Shown: one piece after another, positions 23,305-32,903 of the stretch
How positions within the stretch are numbered: the first letter of the stretch is position 1
How the letters are laid out: each line of letters begins with the position of its first letter
Notes under the pieces: model-generated
The model's database searches: none
Told to the model about the DNA's origin: nothing
Seen by the model: the letters and a program-made list of their open reading frames with translations, nothing else
Program-made: the position numbers and the translations under genes
DNA from: an uncultured Faecalibacterium sp.
Lineage (GTDB): Bacteria > Bacillota > Clostridia > Oscillospirales > Ruminococcaceae
DNA: 42,821 nucleotides
Direction: 5' to 3'
Assembly: GCA_934539245.1 (NCBI GenBank)
Contig: CAKTCK010000016.1
Span: 1-42,821 of the forward strand

Positions 23305-24134
23305 TGCCCGCCTGACCAGTCCCCGGGCAGGGCGTCGGCGGTGATGTCCACCGGCTCGGCACTGGTGGCTAAAAATTCCAGCGTGCGCTCCAGTGTAGCA
23401 AGGTCTACGGCGGTCAGGCTGGTCAGCAGGCTGCTGCTCACCTCCCGCAGCCCCTGCGGTAAAGTGGTGGGCAGCAGCTCCAGCGCCTGCCGGAAAAAGG
23501 CATCCCACACCGCCGCCCGGGCGGCGGCGCTGCGCCGGGGCGAAAGAGAGGTGTCGGCATCCAGCGCCGTCAAAAAGCTGTGGGCGTCGGCGGCAGAAAT
23601 GCCCTGCACCCCGGTGCCTTTGCCGTACCGCGCCAGCTGCTCCGGGGTGAGCGCCCCGGTAAAGCCCACCCGCACCGCGCCGTACCGCGCCGCCAGCTTT
23701 GTCAGCACCGCCGGGGCGATGGCAAGATAGTCGGTATCCTCCGGCAGGGCGAACACCTCGCCCAGCGCTTCCCGGCAGCGGGCGGGGCCTGCGGCGGCGT
23801 AACAATCCGCAAGGGGGACGTTTTTGCCCCCGAAGGGCACTTCCAGCGCGGCAGGCACCGCCAACAGATGGATGCAGTTCTGCCCGGCGTTCAGGTAGGC
23901 CAGCACAAAGCCCGGAGTCTCGTCTGCCACGCACAGCAGCACGGTGCACTGGTCTGTGGCTTTGGGCAGACGGATGGGTACTCCGCTCTGGCTTTTTGCG
24001 GCCTGCCGTAGACTGCTGCGCAGCTGGGCGCGGCTGAGCAGCACTGTGCCGCCCACCAACGGCAGCAGCACCAGCAGGGCGGCGCACAGCGCCGCCCAGA
24101 AGGGACGCCAGCCGCTGCGTTTTGCGTGTTTCAT
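23211..24134 (-). CDS. LCP-like (LytR-CpsA-Psr) membrane protein, diverged
   Basis: 307-residue protein with an N-terminal membrane segment (about 9-32) and an extracellular domain resembling LCP transferases, which attach teichoic acids or capsules to peptidoglycan. The fold pattern fits (CTVLLCVADETPGFVLAYL, IHLLAVPAALEVPFGG, then DCYAAAGPARCREALGEVF in place of the NAAYAYGG segment). The usual catalytic or lipid-phosphate residues are not seen: no RSDT, and the PRDT arginine motif reads PAAL. AAAAAGGAGG precedes the ATG at 24134. Its 3' end overlaps the convergent regulator gene by 94 nt. Family assignment is tentative. Confidence 0.6.
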   Translation of the reverse strand: MKHAKRSGWRPFWAALCAALLVLLPLVGGTVLLSRAQLRSSLRQAAKSQSGVPIRLPKATDQCTVLLCVADETPGFVLAYLNAGQNCIHLLAVPAALEVPFGGKNVPLADCYAAAGPARCREALGEVFALPEDTDYLAIAPAVLTKLAARYGAVRVGFTGALTPEQLARYGKGTGVQGISAADAHSFLTALDADTSLSPRRSAAARAAVWDAFFRQALELLPTTLPQGLREVSSSLLTSLTAVDLATLERTLEFLATSAEPVDITADALPGDWSGGHYTVSDASRAAVQSFFNLSPAAAQSASGSEP

Positions 24135-24153
24135 GGCTCTGCCTCCTTTTTGT

Positions 24154-24188
24154 GCATAAAGCATGACCCACCGGGCGACCCTTTATGC
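24154..24188. promoter_or_regulatory. Inverted repeat between divergent genes
   Basis: GCATAAAG (24154-24161) and CTTTATGC (24181-24188), 19-nt centre, in the short gap between the LCP-like gene and the small gene at 24208. Could be an operator or hold opposed -10 boxes. Confidence 0.35.
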
Positions 24189-24207
24189 AGAAAGGCAGGG
24201 ATGCAGT

Positions 24208-24327
24208 ATGGATCAAACAGAAAACCCCAACAAAAAAGACCGCGAGGAGCAGGAGGACTTCTGGCTGACACTGGAGCCCCTTCCCGTCCCCGACCCCGAA
24301 AAGCCCTCCGCACCGCATGAGGATTAA
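24208..24327 (+). CDS. Possible 39-residue acidic small protein
   Basis: Short reading frame MDQTENPNKKDREEQEDFW... ending PSAPHED. Strongly acidic, Pro-rich tail, no membrane segment, no recognised family. AAGGCAGGG lies about 8 nt upstream. The stop is 36 nt before the AGCS symporter start, so the two may be co-transcribed. The sensible start site and composition favour a real gene, but the length makes this uncertain. Confidence 0.45.
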   Translation: MDQTENPNKKDREEQEDFWLTLEPLPVPDPEKPSAPHED

Positions 24328-24363
24328 GGCTGCTGCATAAAATGCGGTAAAAGGGGGGATGGG

Positions 24364-25803
24364 ATGCCAGAACGGTTCATGCGGGGAATCGAGGCCGTGA
24401 ACGGCATCGTGTGGGGGCCGGTGGGGCTGGGGCTGCTCTTCGGCACCGGGCTGCTGCTGACGGTGCGCACCGGGGGCTTTCAGCTGCGGCGGTGGGGCTA
24501 CTGGATGCGGCACACCCTCGGTGCCATCCTGACCGACCGGAGCGTCACCGCCCATACCGCCCGCGAGGAACAGGCCATCAGCCAGTTCCAGAGCCTGTGC
24601 ACCGCGCTGGCGTCCACCATCGGCACCGGCAACCTTGTGGGGGTGGCTACCGCCATCCTCTCCGGCGGGGCGGGGGCGGTGTTCTGGATGTGGGTCATGG
24701 CGCTGCTGGGCATGATGACCAGCTACGCCGAGAATGTGCTGGGCATCTACTACCGCCGCAAAGACCCGGCGGGCGGCTGGCGCGGCGGGCCGATGTACTA
24801 CCTGCGGGACGGCCTTGGCGGAAAACCGGGGCGGGTGCTGGCGGTGCTGTTTGCCGCGTTCTGCGCGCTGGCAAGCTTTGGCATCGGCAACCTGAGCCAG
24901 CTCAATTCCATCGCGGGCAACCTGAAAGCGGCCTTTGGCGTGCCGGAGAGTGTCACCGGCGCGGTGCTGGCGGCAGTATCGGCGGTCATCCTGCTGGGCG
25001 GGCTGAAGCGGGTGGCTGCTGTGGCGGAAAGGCTTGTCCCCGCCATGGCGCTGCTGTACATCGTGGGTGCGCTCACCGTGGTGGGGGTGCATATCACCGC
25101 CGTCCCGGCGGCGCTTGCCGCCATCCTGAAAGGCGCATTCGGGCTGCGTGCCGCCGGCGGGGGCATCGTAGGCTACGGGCTGTCCCGGGCGGTCACATGG
25201 GGCTTTAAGCGGGGCGCTTTTTCCAACGAGGCAGGGCTTGGCTCCTCGGTGATGGTGCACGCGGCTTCCAACGTAAAGGAGCCGGTGCAGCAAGGGATGT
25301 GGGGCATTTTTGAGGTGTTTGCGGACACCATGGTGGTGTGCACTCTGACGGCACTGGTAGTACTGACCTCCGGTTTTGTGGATCTGGACACCGGGCGCAT
25401 CGCCGCCGGGGTGGCGGGCAGTGCACTGGTGGGGCAGGCCTTTGACGCCGTGTTCGGCACGCTGGGGTCAAAGCTCATTGCGGTGTGCGTGCTGCTGTTC
25501 GCCTATTCCACTGCGCTGGGCTGGAGCTGCTACGGCTGCAAGGCCGTGGAATATCTCTTCGGCGCGGGGGCGGGTGCAGGCTACCGGGTGCTGTTCGTGG
25601 CGCTGATGCCGCTGGGCGCGGTGATGCGGCTGGACCTTGCATGGACGCTTTCCGACACCTTCAACGGCCTGATGATGCTGCCAAACCTCATCGGCGTAAT
25701 TGCGCTGTCCGGCACGGTGGTGCGCATCACCCAAAACTACCTTGCCCGCAAACTGCACGGCAGCCCCGCGCCGCCGCTGTGGTCGGCGGGTGAGACGATT
25801 TAA
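24364..25803 (+). CDS. AGCS-family sodium:alanine/glycine symporter
   Basis: 479-residue polytopic membrane protein (about 11 segments) that imports alanine or glycine with Na+. Hallmarks: GTGNLVGVATAILSGGAGAVFWMW, MMTSYAENVLGIYYR, WRGGPMYYLRDGL, RGAFSNEAGLGSSVMVHAA and FAYSTALGWSCYGCKAVEYLFG. GGGGGGATGGG precedes the ATG. It ends in a GC-rich terminator that also carries the next gene's promoter. Confidence 0.93.
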   Translation: MPERFMRGIEAVNGIVWGPVGLGLLFGTGLLLTVRTGGFQLRRWGYWMRHTLGAILTDRSVTAHTAREEQAISQFQSLCTALASTIGTGNLVGVATAILSGGAGAVFWMWVMALLGMMTSYAENVLGIYYRRKDPAGGWRGGPMYYLRDGLGGKPGRVLAVLFAAFCALASFGIGNLSQLNSIAGNLKAAFGVPESVTGAVLAAVSAVILLGGLKRVAAVAERLVPAMALLYIVGALTVVGVHITAVPAALAAILKGAFGLRAAGGGIVGYGLSRAVTWGFKRGAFSNEAGLGSSVMVHAASNVKEPVQQGMWGIFEVFADTMVVCTLTALVVLTSGFVDLDTGRIAAGVAGSALVGQAFDAVFGTLGSKLIAVCVLLFAYSTALGWSCYGCKAVEYLFGAGAGAGYRVLFVALMPLGAVMRLDLAWTLSDTFNGLMMLPNLIGVIALSGTVVRITQNYLARKLHGSPAPPLWSAGETI

Positions 25804-25810
25804 AATCATC

Positions 25811-25840
25811 AGCCCCGCCCCTTGTCCCGGGGCGGGGTTT
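25811..25840 (+). terminator. GC-rich terminator after the AGCS gene
   Basis: GCCCCGCCCC, loop TTGTC, CGGGGCGGGG, then TTTGTG. The -35 of the MATE promoter lies in its loop. Confidence 0.75.
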
Positions 25841-25850
25841 GTGCTATGCT
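25822..25850 (+). promoter_or_regulatory. Promoter for the MATE gene, overlapping a terminator
   Basis: TTGTCC (25822-25827), 17-nt spacer, TATGCT (25845-25850). The spacer is the 3' arm of the upstream terminator. Confidence 0.65.
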
Positions 25851-25891
25851 AGGGGGTACAAGCGATTTTTTGCGCTGAGAGGAGGAACCCC

Positions 25892-27247
25892 ATGGCCGCC
25901 GTAAAAACACGGAATACCGCTACCCTTATGACCGAGGGCAGCATTGTAAAAAGCCTGCTGCTGTTTGCCCTGCCACTGATCTTCGGCAACCTGCTGCAGC
26001 AGATGTACAACACCGCCGACAGCATCATCGTGGGCAATTTTGTGGGCAGCAACGCCCTTGCCGCCGTGGGCTCCAGCGGGTCGCCCATCTACCTGCTCAT
26101 CGGCTTCAGTCAGGGACTTGCCGTGGGTGCGGGCGTGGTGGTGTCGCAGTATCTGGGCGCGGGCGACCACAAGGAGACCCGCGAGGCGGTGCACACCGCC
26201 CTTGCCATTGCGGTGGTCATGGGGCTTTTGCTGACCGTGGGCGGCGTTGCCTGCGGGCGCGCTTTGCTGGTAGCCATGAACACCCCCGCCGAGGTGCTGG
26301 CCGATGCCGTGACCTATATCCGCATCTACTTTGGCGGGGTGCTGTTCAGCGTGGTGTATAACATGACCGCCGGCATCCTGAACGCCGCCGGCAACTCCCG
26401 GCGCTCGCTGGTGTATCTGGCATGGGCGTCGGTGACCAACATCGTGCTGGACCTTGTGTTCATCGTAGGGCTGCGGATGGGGGTGGCGGGCGCTGCCATC
26501 GCCACCGACCTGAGCCAGCTGGTTTCCTGCGTGCTGAGCCTGCGCTTTTTGATGAAAAGTGAGGATGCCTGCCGGGTGGAGCTTTCCGCCATCCGGCTGC
26601 ACCGCAAAATGGCAGGCCGCATCATCCGGGTGGGTCTGCCCACCGGCATCCAGAATATGGTCATCTCCTTTTCCAACGTGCTGGTGCAGGCCAGTGTGAA
26701 CAGCTACGGTGCCGCCGCCATGGCGGGCTTTGCCGCCTACATGAAGATCGACGGCTTCAACATTCTGCCGGTGAGCAGCATCAGCATGGCTGCCACCACC
26801 TTTGTGGGGCAGAACTACGGTGCGGGGCGTCTGGACCGGGTAAAGCGTTCGGTGTGGGTCACCCTTGCCATCGGGATCATCTACACCCTTTGCACCGGCG
26901 CTGCCCTGCTGGCCGGGCAGGATGCCATTCTGCACCTGTTCACCGCCGACGAGGCCGTGGTCACCTACGGCAAGCTTGCCATGCGGTGGTTCTGCCCGTT
27001 CTACTTCCTGCTCAGCATCCTGCACGGCCTTGCCGGTGCCGTGCGCGGCACGGGTGCCAGTGTCCCGCCCATGGTGGTGCTGCTGGTCTCGCTGTGCCTG
27101 TTCCGGGTGGTGTGGATCCAGTTTCTGCTGCCCTTCTTCTCCGGCATCGAGGGCGTGTTCATCCTCTACCCCGTCAGCTGGGGTCTGGGCGCAGTGCTCA
27201 TGATCCTGTATGCGTGGAAGGGCAAGTGGATGGAGTATCATACATAA
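25892..27247 (+). CDS. MATE-family efflux transporter
   Basis: 451-residue, 12-segment exporter coupled to Na+ or H+. N-terminal signature MTEGSIVKSLLLFALPLIFG-NLLQQMYNTADSIIVG and the second-half repeat LPTGIQNMVISFSNVLVQ, with FVGQNYGAGRLDRVK, are typical of the DinF/NorM-like Clostridial group. GAGGAGG precedes the ATG. Single-gene unit bounded by its own promoter and terminator. Substrate cannot be told from sequence. Confidence 0.93.
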   Translation: MAAVKTRNTATLMTEGSIVKSLLLFALPLIFGNLLQQMYNTADSIIVGNFVGSNALAAVGSSGSPIYLLIGFSQGLAVGAGVVVSQYLGAGDHKETREAVHTALAIAVVMGLLLTVGGVACGRALLVAMNTPAEVLADAVTYIRIYFGGVLFSVVYNMTAGILNAAGNSRRSLVYLAWASVTNIVLDLVFIVGLRMGVAGAAIATDLSQLVSCVLSLRFLMKSEDACRVELSAIRLHRKMAGRIIRVGLPTGIQNMVISFSNVLVQASVNSYGAAAMAGFAAYMKIDGFNILPVSSISMAATTFVGQNYGAGRLDRVKRSVWVTLAIGIIYTLCTGAALLAGQDAILHLFTADEAVVTYGKLAMRWFCPFYFLLSILHGLAGAVRGTGASVPPMVVLLVSLCLFRVVWIQFLLPFFSGIEGVFILYPVSWGLGAVLMILYAWKGKWMEYHT

Positions 27248-27260
27248 CATTTTTACAAAC

Positions 27261-27305
27261 AAAGACCCGCCGCATTGAAGGAGATGCGGCGGGTCTTTAT
27301 TTTTC
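27261..27305. terminator. Bidirectional terminator
   Basis: AAAGACCCGCCGCAT, loop TGAAGGAG, ATGCGGCGGGTCTTTATTTTT. Between the convergent MATE and hydrolase genes. Confidence 0.92.
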
Positions 27306-27326
27306 AGGTACTCCTGTCAGGGCAGC

Positions 27327-28511
27327 TTACCATGCAAAGCCCACAGAGTCCATGTCGATCTTCTTTTCCATCAGTCCCAGACGGCTCTCGATGAAGTTGA
27401 CAGCCATATCCGGCCACTGGGCGATCTGGGTGTAGTAGTCCACATAGCCCTTGGTGCCAGTGCCCAGACCAACACCGTGGGGGGCATCGGGTGCCAGATA
27501 GAAGCTGAAATCCTTGAAGGTATTCGCGCACTCCGGCAGGGAGGGCAGCATCATCGCGCTCAGGCCGTCTTTCTGACCCACAACACCAAAGACCGGAGGC
27601 AGATTGGGGTTCTTCGTGAAGTCCAGCCCGGTGACGAACAGACCGTAGATGGGAATCGCCACGTTCAGGTCGGCACTCTCATAGTCCACAGCATCACAGA
27701 CATAGCTGGGATAGACCTTATCCGGGGTATTGGCAGTACCAAACTGGTCAGCCACCACCTGCATCACATTCATGCCGCCGGCAGAGAAGCCCACCGCGAT
27801 CATGATATCCGTCTTGCCGATATTCTTTGCAGAGGCGTTGTGACGGATGTAGCGGATAGCGCGGGCCAGATCCAACTGCTGATCCACAGCGGCGTAGGGG
27901 TTGACGCGGCGCTGCAACACAAAGGCATTGTAGCCATTCTTGTTGAAGAACTCGGCCACCGGGTAGCCTTCCACCACGTTGTTGCGGTGGGTGCTGCCGC
28001 CGCCGGCAATAACGATGACATTGCCCTTTACCTTGCCTTGATTCCGCAGCATATATGGGTTCAGGAAGGGACGGAAGCCCTCGTTATCGTAGCAATTTTC
28101 CCAGTTGGTGGGCAGCGGAGACTCCACGGCCATCTGGTCGCCCCAGATCTCCCAAACAGTGCTCTTGGGGTCCTTGATCTTACGCAGCGCCTTGCGGGCA
28201 TTGGTCAGGGCAACACACATCTCGTAGTGGGAGGCGTTGATGCCGGGCGCAGGTGCACCGTCCACCTTCTCGTACTGCGCACGGGACAGCTTGTGGAACA
28301 GCACATAGAACTTATCAAAATCGCCCTTGAAAGCAGCCGGATAAAAGGCTACCTCGCGGGAGAGGCGGAGTTCCTCTGCCACCATGGCCTGCACCTCGGC
28401 ATCGGTATGCACACCAGCGTTCTCGGCAAAGGATGCGGGTGCCATGCCCGCTACTGCGCCCACGGTCACGGCAGAAGCGGCGGAAAGCTTCATAAAGTCT
28501 CTTCTGTTCAT
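27327..28511 (-). CDS. Tat-exported alpha/beta hydrolase (esterase/lipase type)
   Basis: 394-residue predicted secreted hydrolase. The N-terminus MNRRDFMKLSAASAVTVGAV carries a twin-arginine motif (NRRDFMK) and a likely cleavage after ASFA. The alpha/beta fold starts near VIVIAGGGSTHRN (oxyanion loop), then AFVLQRRV, the nucleophile elbow GFSAGG, an acid candidate in VVGQKDG, and the His in APDAPHGVG. The gene begins with three consecutive ATGs (28517, 28514, 28511); the last is best spaced from AAGGAGAA. Resembles acetyl-xylan or short-chain esterases. No Tat translocase gene is in the window. Confidence 0.85.
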   Translation of the reverse strand: MNRRDFMKLSAASAVTVGAVAGMAPASFAENAGVHTDAEVQAMVAEELRLSREVAFYPAAFKGDFDKFYVLFHKLSRAQYEKVDGAPAPGINASHYEMCVALTNARKALRKIKDPKSTVWEIWGDQMAVESPLPTNWENCYDNEGFRPFLNPYMLRNQGKVKGNVIVIAGGGSTHRNNVVEGYPVAEFFNKNGYNAFVLQRRVNPYAAVDQQLDLARAIRYIRHNASAKNIGKTDIMIAVGFSAGGMNVMQVVADQFGTANTPDKVYPSYVCDAVDYESADLNVAIPIYGLFVTGLDFTKNPNLPPVFGVVGQKDGLSAMMLPSLPECANTFKDFSFYLAPDAPHGVGLGTGTKGYVDYYTQIAQWPDMAVNFIESRLGLMEKKIDMDSVGFAW

Positions 28512-28641
28512 CATCATTTCTCCTTTTAAATGCAGACGGCTCATTTGTGCAGAGCAAAGCCGCCCAAAGCTGTGCAGCAAACGCCCTGCTGCCGGGCCCG
28601 ATGGACATTCCAGCTGTATCACGCCATCGAAATCTGTACAA

Positions 28642-28670
28642 ATCCTACCACAATATCATGCTCCTGTAAA
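28642..28670 (-). promoter_or_regulatory. Promoter for the Tat-exported hydrolase gene
   Basis: Minus-strand TTTACA (28665-28670), 17-nt spacer, TAGGAT (28642-28647). This predicts an untranslated leader of about 120 nt. The rest of the 28518-28795 gap shows nothing beyond this promoter and the terminator at 28751. Confidence 0.6.
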
Positions 28671-28750
28671 TAGATTTTGTTATTTTTGGGCGAAATTGAT
28701 ATATTAGTATTCCAGTTCTTGTGAAAATCAACAAGCATGGGAATGGGCAC

Positions 28751-28787
28751 AAAAAAGGACTGCCGTGCGCTGCACGACAGTCCTTTT
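28751..28787. terminator. Terminator of the rpe-rlmA operon
   Basis: AAAAAAGGACTGCCGTGC, loop GCT, GCACGACAGTCCTTTTT, with T/A runs on both sides. Lies just after the rlmA stop. Confidence 0.9.
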
Positions 28788-28795
28788 TCTGATAA

Positions 28796-29644
28796 TTACA
28801 GCTTTTCAAACACCAGAAAGCGGAAGGCGATGGTGGTGGTGAGCTGCGGCAGAGCCGCAAGGCGGGCGGCACCGTCGCGGGGCGTTTTCCAGTAGTAGGG
28901 GGTCATGGCAAACAGCGCTTCCAGCTGGGCGGCGGGCACGGTGATGGTGCCCTGCACCTCCCGTTCGTCGATGGCACGGAAGCCCGGGTACTCCACCTGC
29001 TGCACCGGGTTTTTGTAGGGCTTTTCGTAGAGCACCGCCTTCATCTGGTACAGATGCTCTGCCCCCGGCACAACGTAGATCATGCGCCCGCCCGGGCGCA
29101 GCACCCGGCTGAACTCCTCCTGCGCAAAGGGCGAAAAGCAGTTCAGCAGCACATCTGCCCAGCCGGTGCGCACCGGCTGGCTGAAGCTGGAAGCCACCGC
29201 GTACTGCGCAGTGGGCAGCGCCTTTGCGGCCAAGCGCACTGCGGGCTTTGCGATATCGAACCCGGCTAGACACAGCGGCTTTTCTGCCGCCGCGAACTGC
29301 TGCGCGATGCAGCGGTCGTACCAGCCCTCGCCGCAGCCTGCGTCCAGCAGATGCAGCGGGGCGTCCTTCGCGGCGGGTACGCCGTGGGCAAGGCACAGCT
29401 CTCCCAGCGCCTGCCCGAAGATGCCGTAGTATCCGGCGTTCAGGAAAGCGCGGCGGGCGGCTACCATCTCCTTGCTGTCCCCGGGGGCTTTGGTGCGCAT
29501 GCTCTGCACCGGCAAAAGATGCCAGTAGCCCTCCCGGGCACGGTCAAAGCAGTGGCCTTTTTCACATTTCAGATCATTTTCCCCTTGCAGCGCACCGCCG
29601 CACAGGGGGCACTGCCACGGGGCAAAGGCTTCGTTCCGGCTCAT
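28796..29644 (-). CDS. rlmA: 23S rRNA (guanine-N1)-methyltransferase, RlmA family
   Basis: 282-residue SAM-dependent methyltransferase acting on helix 35 of 23S rRNA (G745 or G748). N-terminal zinc site CPLCGG...[15 protein letters not shown] (Cys12, Cys15, Cys27, His31), then the SAM-binding [16 protein letters not shown] and [19 protein letters not shown]. The zinc site plus EGYWHLL identifies the family. The start overlaps the helicase stop (ATGA), so it is translationally coupled to a DEAD-box RNA helicase, which fits a joint role in ribosome assembly. Which guanine is modified cannot be read from the sequence. Confidence 0.9.
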   Translation of the reverse strand: MSRNEAFAPWQCPLCGGALQGENDLKCEKGHCFDRAREGYWHLLPVQSMRTKAPGDSKEMVAARRAFLNAGYYGIFGQALGELCLAHGVPAAKDAPLHLLDAGCGEGWYDRCIAQQFAAAEKPLCLAGFDIAKPAVRLAAKALPTAQYAVASSFSQPVRTGWADVLLNCFSPFAQEEFSRVLRPGGRMIYVVPGAEHLYQMKAVLYEKPYKNPVQQVEYPGFRAIDEREVQGTITVPAAQLEALFAMTPYYWKTPRDGAARLAALPQLTTTIAFRFLVFEKL

Positions 29645-31566
29645 ACTTCTTCGCTGTGATCCTCAATAGGTGCGGTGGCACCGCCGTGGGCGTCCATATA
29701 CTCCTCAAAGCTGGTGTACTTCTGCTGGGGCGGGCGGCGGCTGATGAGCATCAGCCCCGGGTCCTCGTCCCGGGCGGCGGCATTGCGGCCGCGGCGGGCA
29801 GGCTCGGCCTTGGGGGCGCGGGGTGCGCTGCCGGGGCGGCTCTGGTTCCCGGCATTGCCGCGCTCATTGCGGGCAGGGCGGGCATTATTGTTCTGGGCTG
29901 CTGGGCGGGCATTGCGCTGCTCGCTGCGGTCCGTCCGGTCATTGCGGCGGCTGCCGCTGCGGCTTGCGTTCTGGTTGTTCTGGGACTCCTGTGCGCTGCG
30001 GATGGCAGGTGCTGCCGGGGCGGCAGGGGTCTTGCGTGCCGGGCGCAGCGGAGTAGCCTCCGGGGCGCTGACAAAATGGGGGTCAAACTTGGGCTGGGCG
30101 TTGCTACCCCGGGCGGGGGCTGCATTCTCGCGGCGTGCGCGGGGGGCTGCTGCCTCCTTGGGGACGTTTGCGCCCCGGTTGTTGGCGCGGCGGTCGTTGC
30201 GGGCCCCGCGCTTTGCGTTGCTGTCTTGCATCAGTGTTTCCTCTTTTTTCGGTTTTGCAGGCACCGCGTTCTTTGCGGCCTTCGGCTCCTGCTTCGGCGC
30301 GGGCGCAGCTGCCTTTGCGGCTTTTGCGGGCGCAGTTTCGGCCTGTTTTTTCGGCGCTTCGGCCGGTTTATCCGTTTCGGGGCGGGGCTTTTTGCCGCGC
30401 ACGGGCAGCACCGGGCGCACCGGGGCGGGCACGCCGTCCCACGGATGACCGGATACCACCGGGATCTTGCGGCGGTTCAGCTTTTCGATGCCTGCCAGAT
30501 ACTCCTGCTCCTCCGGGGCGCAGAAGCTGACGGCGGTGCCGTCCGCACCGGCGCGGGCGGTGCGCCCGATGCGGTGCACATAGGTCTCCGGCACCTCGGG
30601 CAGGTCGTAGTTGAACACATGGGAAAGCTCGCTGATATCAATGCCGCGTGCGGCGATATCAGTCGCCACCAACACCTTGGTCTTGCCGGACTTGAAATCC
30701 TCCAGCGCGGTCACGCGGGCGGTCTGGCTCTTGTTGCCGTGGATGGCGGCGGCGGGGATGCCCTGCTTGGTCAGGTCTTTTGCGATCTTATCCGCGCCGT
30801 GCTTGGTGCGGCTGAACACCAGTGCGTTGACCACCGGCGGCTGCAAATTTTTGATGAGCCACGGCAGCAAAAGCTTTTTGTTGCCCTTTTCCACATAGTA
30901 AAGGCTCTGCTGGATGCGGTCCACGGTGCTGGACACCGGATCCACCTTGACAAAGGCAGGCTCATGCAGGATACCGGCAGCCAGCTGCTCGATCTCGGCG
31001 GGCATGGTGGCGCTGAACATCAGGTTCTGGCGCTGGGCGGGCAGCTTTGCAATGACCTTTTTCACGTCATGGACAAAGCCCATGTCCAGCATCCGGTCGG
31101 CCTCGTCCAGCACAAAGATCTCCAAAGCGGACAGGTCGATAAAGCCCTGCCCGATCAGGTCGTTCAGCCGTCCCGGGCAGGCGATGAGGATGTCCACGCC
31201 CTTTTTCAGCGCTTCCACCTGCGGTGCCTGTCCCACGCCGCCAAAGATGACGGTGCTGCGCAGCTTCAGGTACTTGCCATAGGCTTCAAAGCTTTCGCCG
31301 ATCTGCAAGGCCAGCTCCCGGGTGGGGGTCAGGATCAGCGCGCGGACAGCGCCCTTGCGGCGGGGTGCGTTGGCGGTGAGCCGGTCCAGCATGGGCAGCG
31401 CAAAAGCCGCCGTCTTGCCGGTACCGGTCTGGGCGCAGCCCATCAGATCCCGGCCAGCCAGCACCGGCGGGATGGCCGCCGCCTGAATGGGCGAGGGGGT
31501 CTCGTAGCCCGCTTCCTGCACAGCGCGCAGCAGCGGGGCGGACAGATTCAGTTCTTTAAATGTCAT
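29641..31566 (-). CDS. DEAD-box RNA helicase with long disordered tail
   Basis: 641-residue ATP-dependent RNA helicase. Helicase core (1-about 370): Q-motif [17 protein letters not shown], Walker [70 protein letters not shown]. The tail (about 400-641) is Ala/Pro/Lys-rich, then Arg/Asn/Gln/Gly-rich and probably disordered and RNA-binding, ending in a better-ordered [21 protein letters not shown]. Closest in type to RhlE/CshA. AGGAGAA precedes the ATG. Ends inside the rlmA start. Confidence 0.93.
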   Translation of the reverse strand: MTFKELNLSAPLLRAVQEAGYETPSPIQAAAIPPVLAGRDLMGCAQTGTGKTAAFALPMLDRLTANAPRRKGAVRALILTPTRELALQIGESFEAYGKYLKLRSTVIFGGVGQAPQVEALKKGVDILIACPGRLNDLIGQGFIDLSALEIFVLDEADRMLDMGFVHDVKKVIAKLPAQRQNLMFSATMPAEIEQLAAGILHEPAFVKVDPVSSTVDRIQQSLYYVEKGNKKLLLPWLIKNLQPPVVNALVFSRTKHGADKIAKDLTKQGIPAAAIHGNKSQTARVTALEDFKSGKTKVLVATDIAARGIDISELSHVFNYDLPEVPETYVHRIGRTARAGADGTAVSFCAPEEQEYLAGIEKLNRRKIPVVSGHPWDGVPAPVRPVLPVRGKKPRPETDKPAEAPKKQAETAPAKAAKAAAPAPKQEPKAAKNAVPAKPKKEETLMQDSNAKRGARNDRRANNRGANVPKEAAAPRARRENAAPARGSNAQPKFDPHFVSAPEATPLRPARKTPAAPAAPAIRSAQESQNNQNASRSGSRRNDRTDRSEQRNARPAAQNNNARPARNERGNAGNQSRPGSAPRAPKAEPARRGRNAAARDEDPGLMLISRRPPQQKYTSFEEYMDAHGGATAPIEDHSEEV

Positions 31567-31576
31567 GGTTCTCCTA

Positions 31577-32869
31577 TTATTCTGTGATCTTCCGGCACTC
31601 GATGTAGTAGCGCTTTTCCTCCGCGTGTCCCATGCTGAAGGTCTTGCGTGGCAGCACGCCGCCCATCACAACGCCGCGGAACAGATCGCTCTTGGCGAAG
31701 GGCGGCATCAAAAACGCCACCGCGCCCTGCTTGCACAAAGCGCGCACAGCCGGTTCGTCATGCACGTAGTCCACCTTTGCCTCCGGGTGGCGTGCGATAT
31801 AGTCCGAAATAAAATCGTCGATGGTGCCCACGGTCAGCGGCTCGGTGGGGTCCTCAAAGCTGAGCACATTGGCCATGTGGGGACCCGCCAGCGTAAAGGG
31901 CTGCTTTTTGCTGCCGCCAAAGCAGCAGCCTGCCATGTTGGAATCGCTCCATGTGATGAGGCTCAGCAGCACGGTGGCACAATCCACGTTGAACAGTACC
32001 CGGTGGATGGGTTCGATCTCAATGGCCGGGGAGTGCACGTTGCACACCTCTGCCAAGCACCAGCGGGCGGGGTGATTTTCTGCCTGCTCCGGGGTCAGGG
32101 TCTTTTTCAGCTCCTCCCAGCAGGCCTTTGCGGTAGCCAGCGAGTGGTTGCCGTCGCCCACGGCCAGCGTCAGCGGGTCGCGGCGGGTGGCATCGGGGTA
32201 TTTCTTGTCAAATTCCTCCTGACTGCCCAGCACGGTCAGCGCGTTTTCGATCTGCGCGATGAGGGCGGGGTCCTCCACCGCCCAGCCTGCCACATGACCG
32301 CCGCCCAGCATCAGCTCGCCCTCGTATACCTTGGGCAGGCTGTCCTTGTGGGCGGCAATGGGCTCGATGAGGGTACAGTCCGGGTCATCCGCCAGCATCA
32401 TGATGTGGGGCGTTTCCAGCGCAGCGCCGGTGCGCACCTTCATGCGGGGCGGGATGCGGCTTTCCACGGTGCACTCACTGGGGCGCACGGTGCATTTTTC
32501 GCCGCGGCGGTAGCTATAAGCTTCCAAGTCCACACGCCCCACAAGACCCTGCCGTACCCGGCCGCTCTGCTCGGTGCGCTCTACATAGATAAAGCCGTCC
32601 ACCGCCCGGGTGAGCACGTTCTGGGCGTAATCCTGCATGGTGGCGTGGATCTTTTCCACCCGCGCGTCGGCGTCTCCGTCCTCCAGATACACCTCCGGCA
32701 GGATCAGGTTCAGGGTGCTGGGCGCACCCGCAGCGGTCTCTTCTGCCCGCTGCCAGTAGCTGCGGTCACTGGTGAACTGATCACAGGCGATGCAGCCCCA
32801 CTGTTCCAGCGGCACCTGCTCCGAAGGCAGCAGAATGTGTGCGGGTGCAAAACAGGTAGTCGGTTTCAT
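31577..32869 (-). CDS. DUF1015-family protein
   Basis: 430-residue cytoplasmic protein of the DUF1015 family (no established activity that I can name with confidence). Family landmarks: [82 protein letters not shown] and [22 protein letters not shown] precedes the ATG. It lies 10 nt upstream of the helicase and 34 nt downstream of the glycoside-hydrolase-like gene, inside the long leftward operon. Confidence 0.85.
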   Translation of the reverse strand: MKPTTCFAPAHILLPSEQVPLEQWGCIACDQFTSDRSYWQRAEETAAGAPSTLNLILPEVYLEDGDADARVEKIHATMQDYAQNVLTRAVDGFIYVERTEQSGRVRQGLVGRVDLEAYSYRRGEKCTVRPSECTVESRIPPRMKVRTGAALETPHIMMLADDPDCTLIEPIAAHKDSLPKVYEGELMLGGGHVAGWAVEDPALIAQIENALTVLGSQEEFDKKYPDATRRDPLTLAVGDGNHSLATAKACWEELKKTLTPEQAENHPARWCLAEVCNVHSPAIEIEPIHRVLFNVDCATVLLSLITWSDSNMAGCCFGGSKKQPFTLAGPHMANVLSFEDPTEPLTVGTIDDFISDYIARHPEAKVDYVHDEPAVRALCKQGAVAFLMPPFAKSDLFRGVVMGGVLPRKTFSMGHAEEKRYYIECRKITE

Positions 32870-32903
32870 AGTCGTTTCCTCCCCTCTCGATAAAAGCCGC
32901 TTC

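Noticed and set aside
22957..25293. Minus-strand reading frame of about 780 codons across the regulator, LCP-like and AGCS region
   Set aside because: Crosses three genes in the wrong frame, His/Gln/Pro-rich, no start signal.
29224..31587. Plus-strand reading frame of about 790 codons opposite the DEAD-box helicase
   Set aside because: Antisense shadow of a gene with all helicase motifs; the translated sequence is low-complexity and matches nothing.
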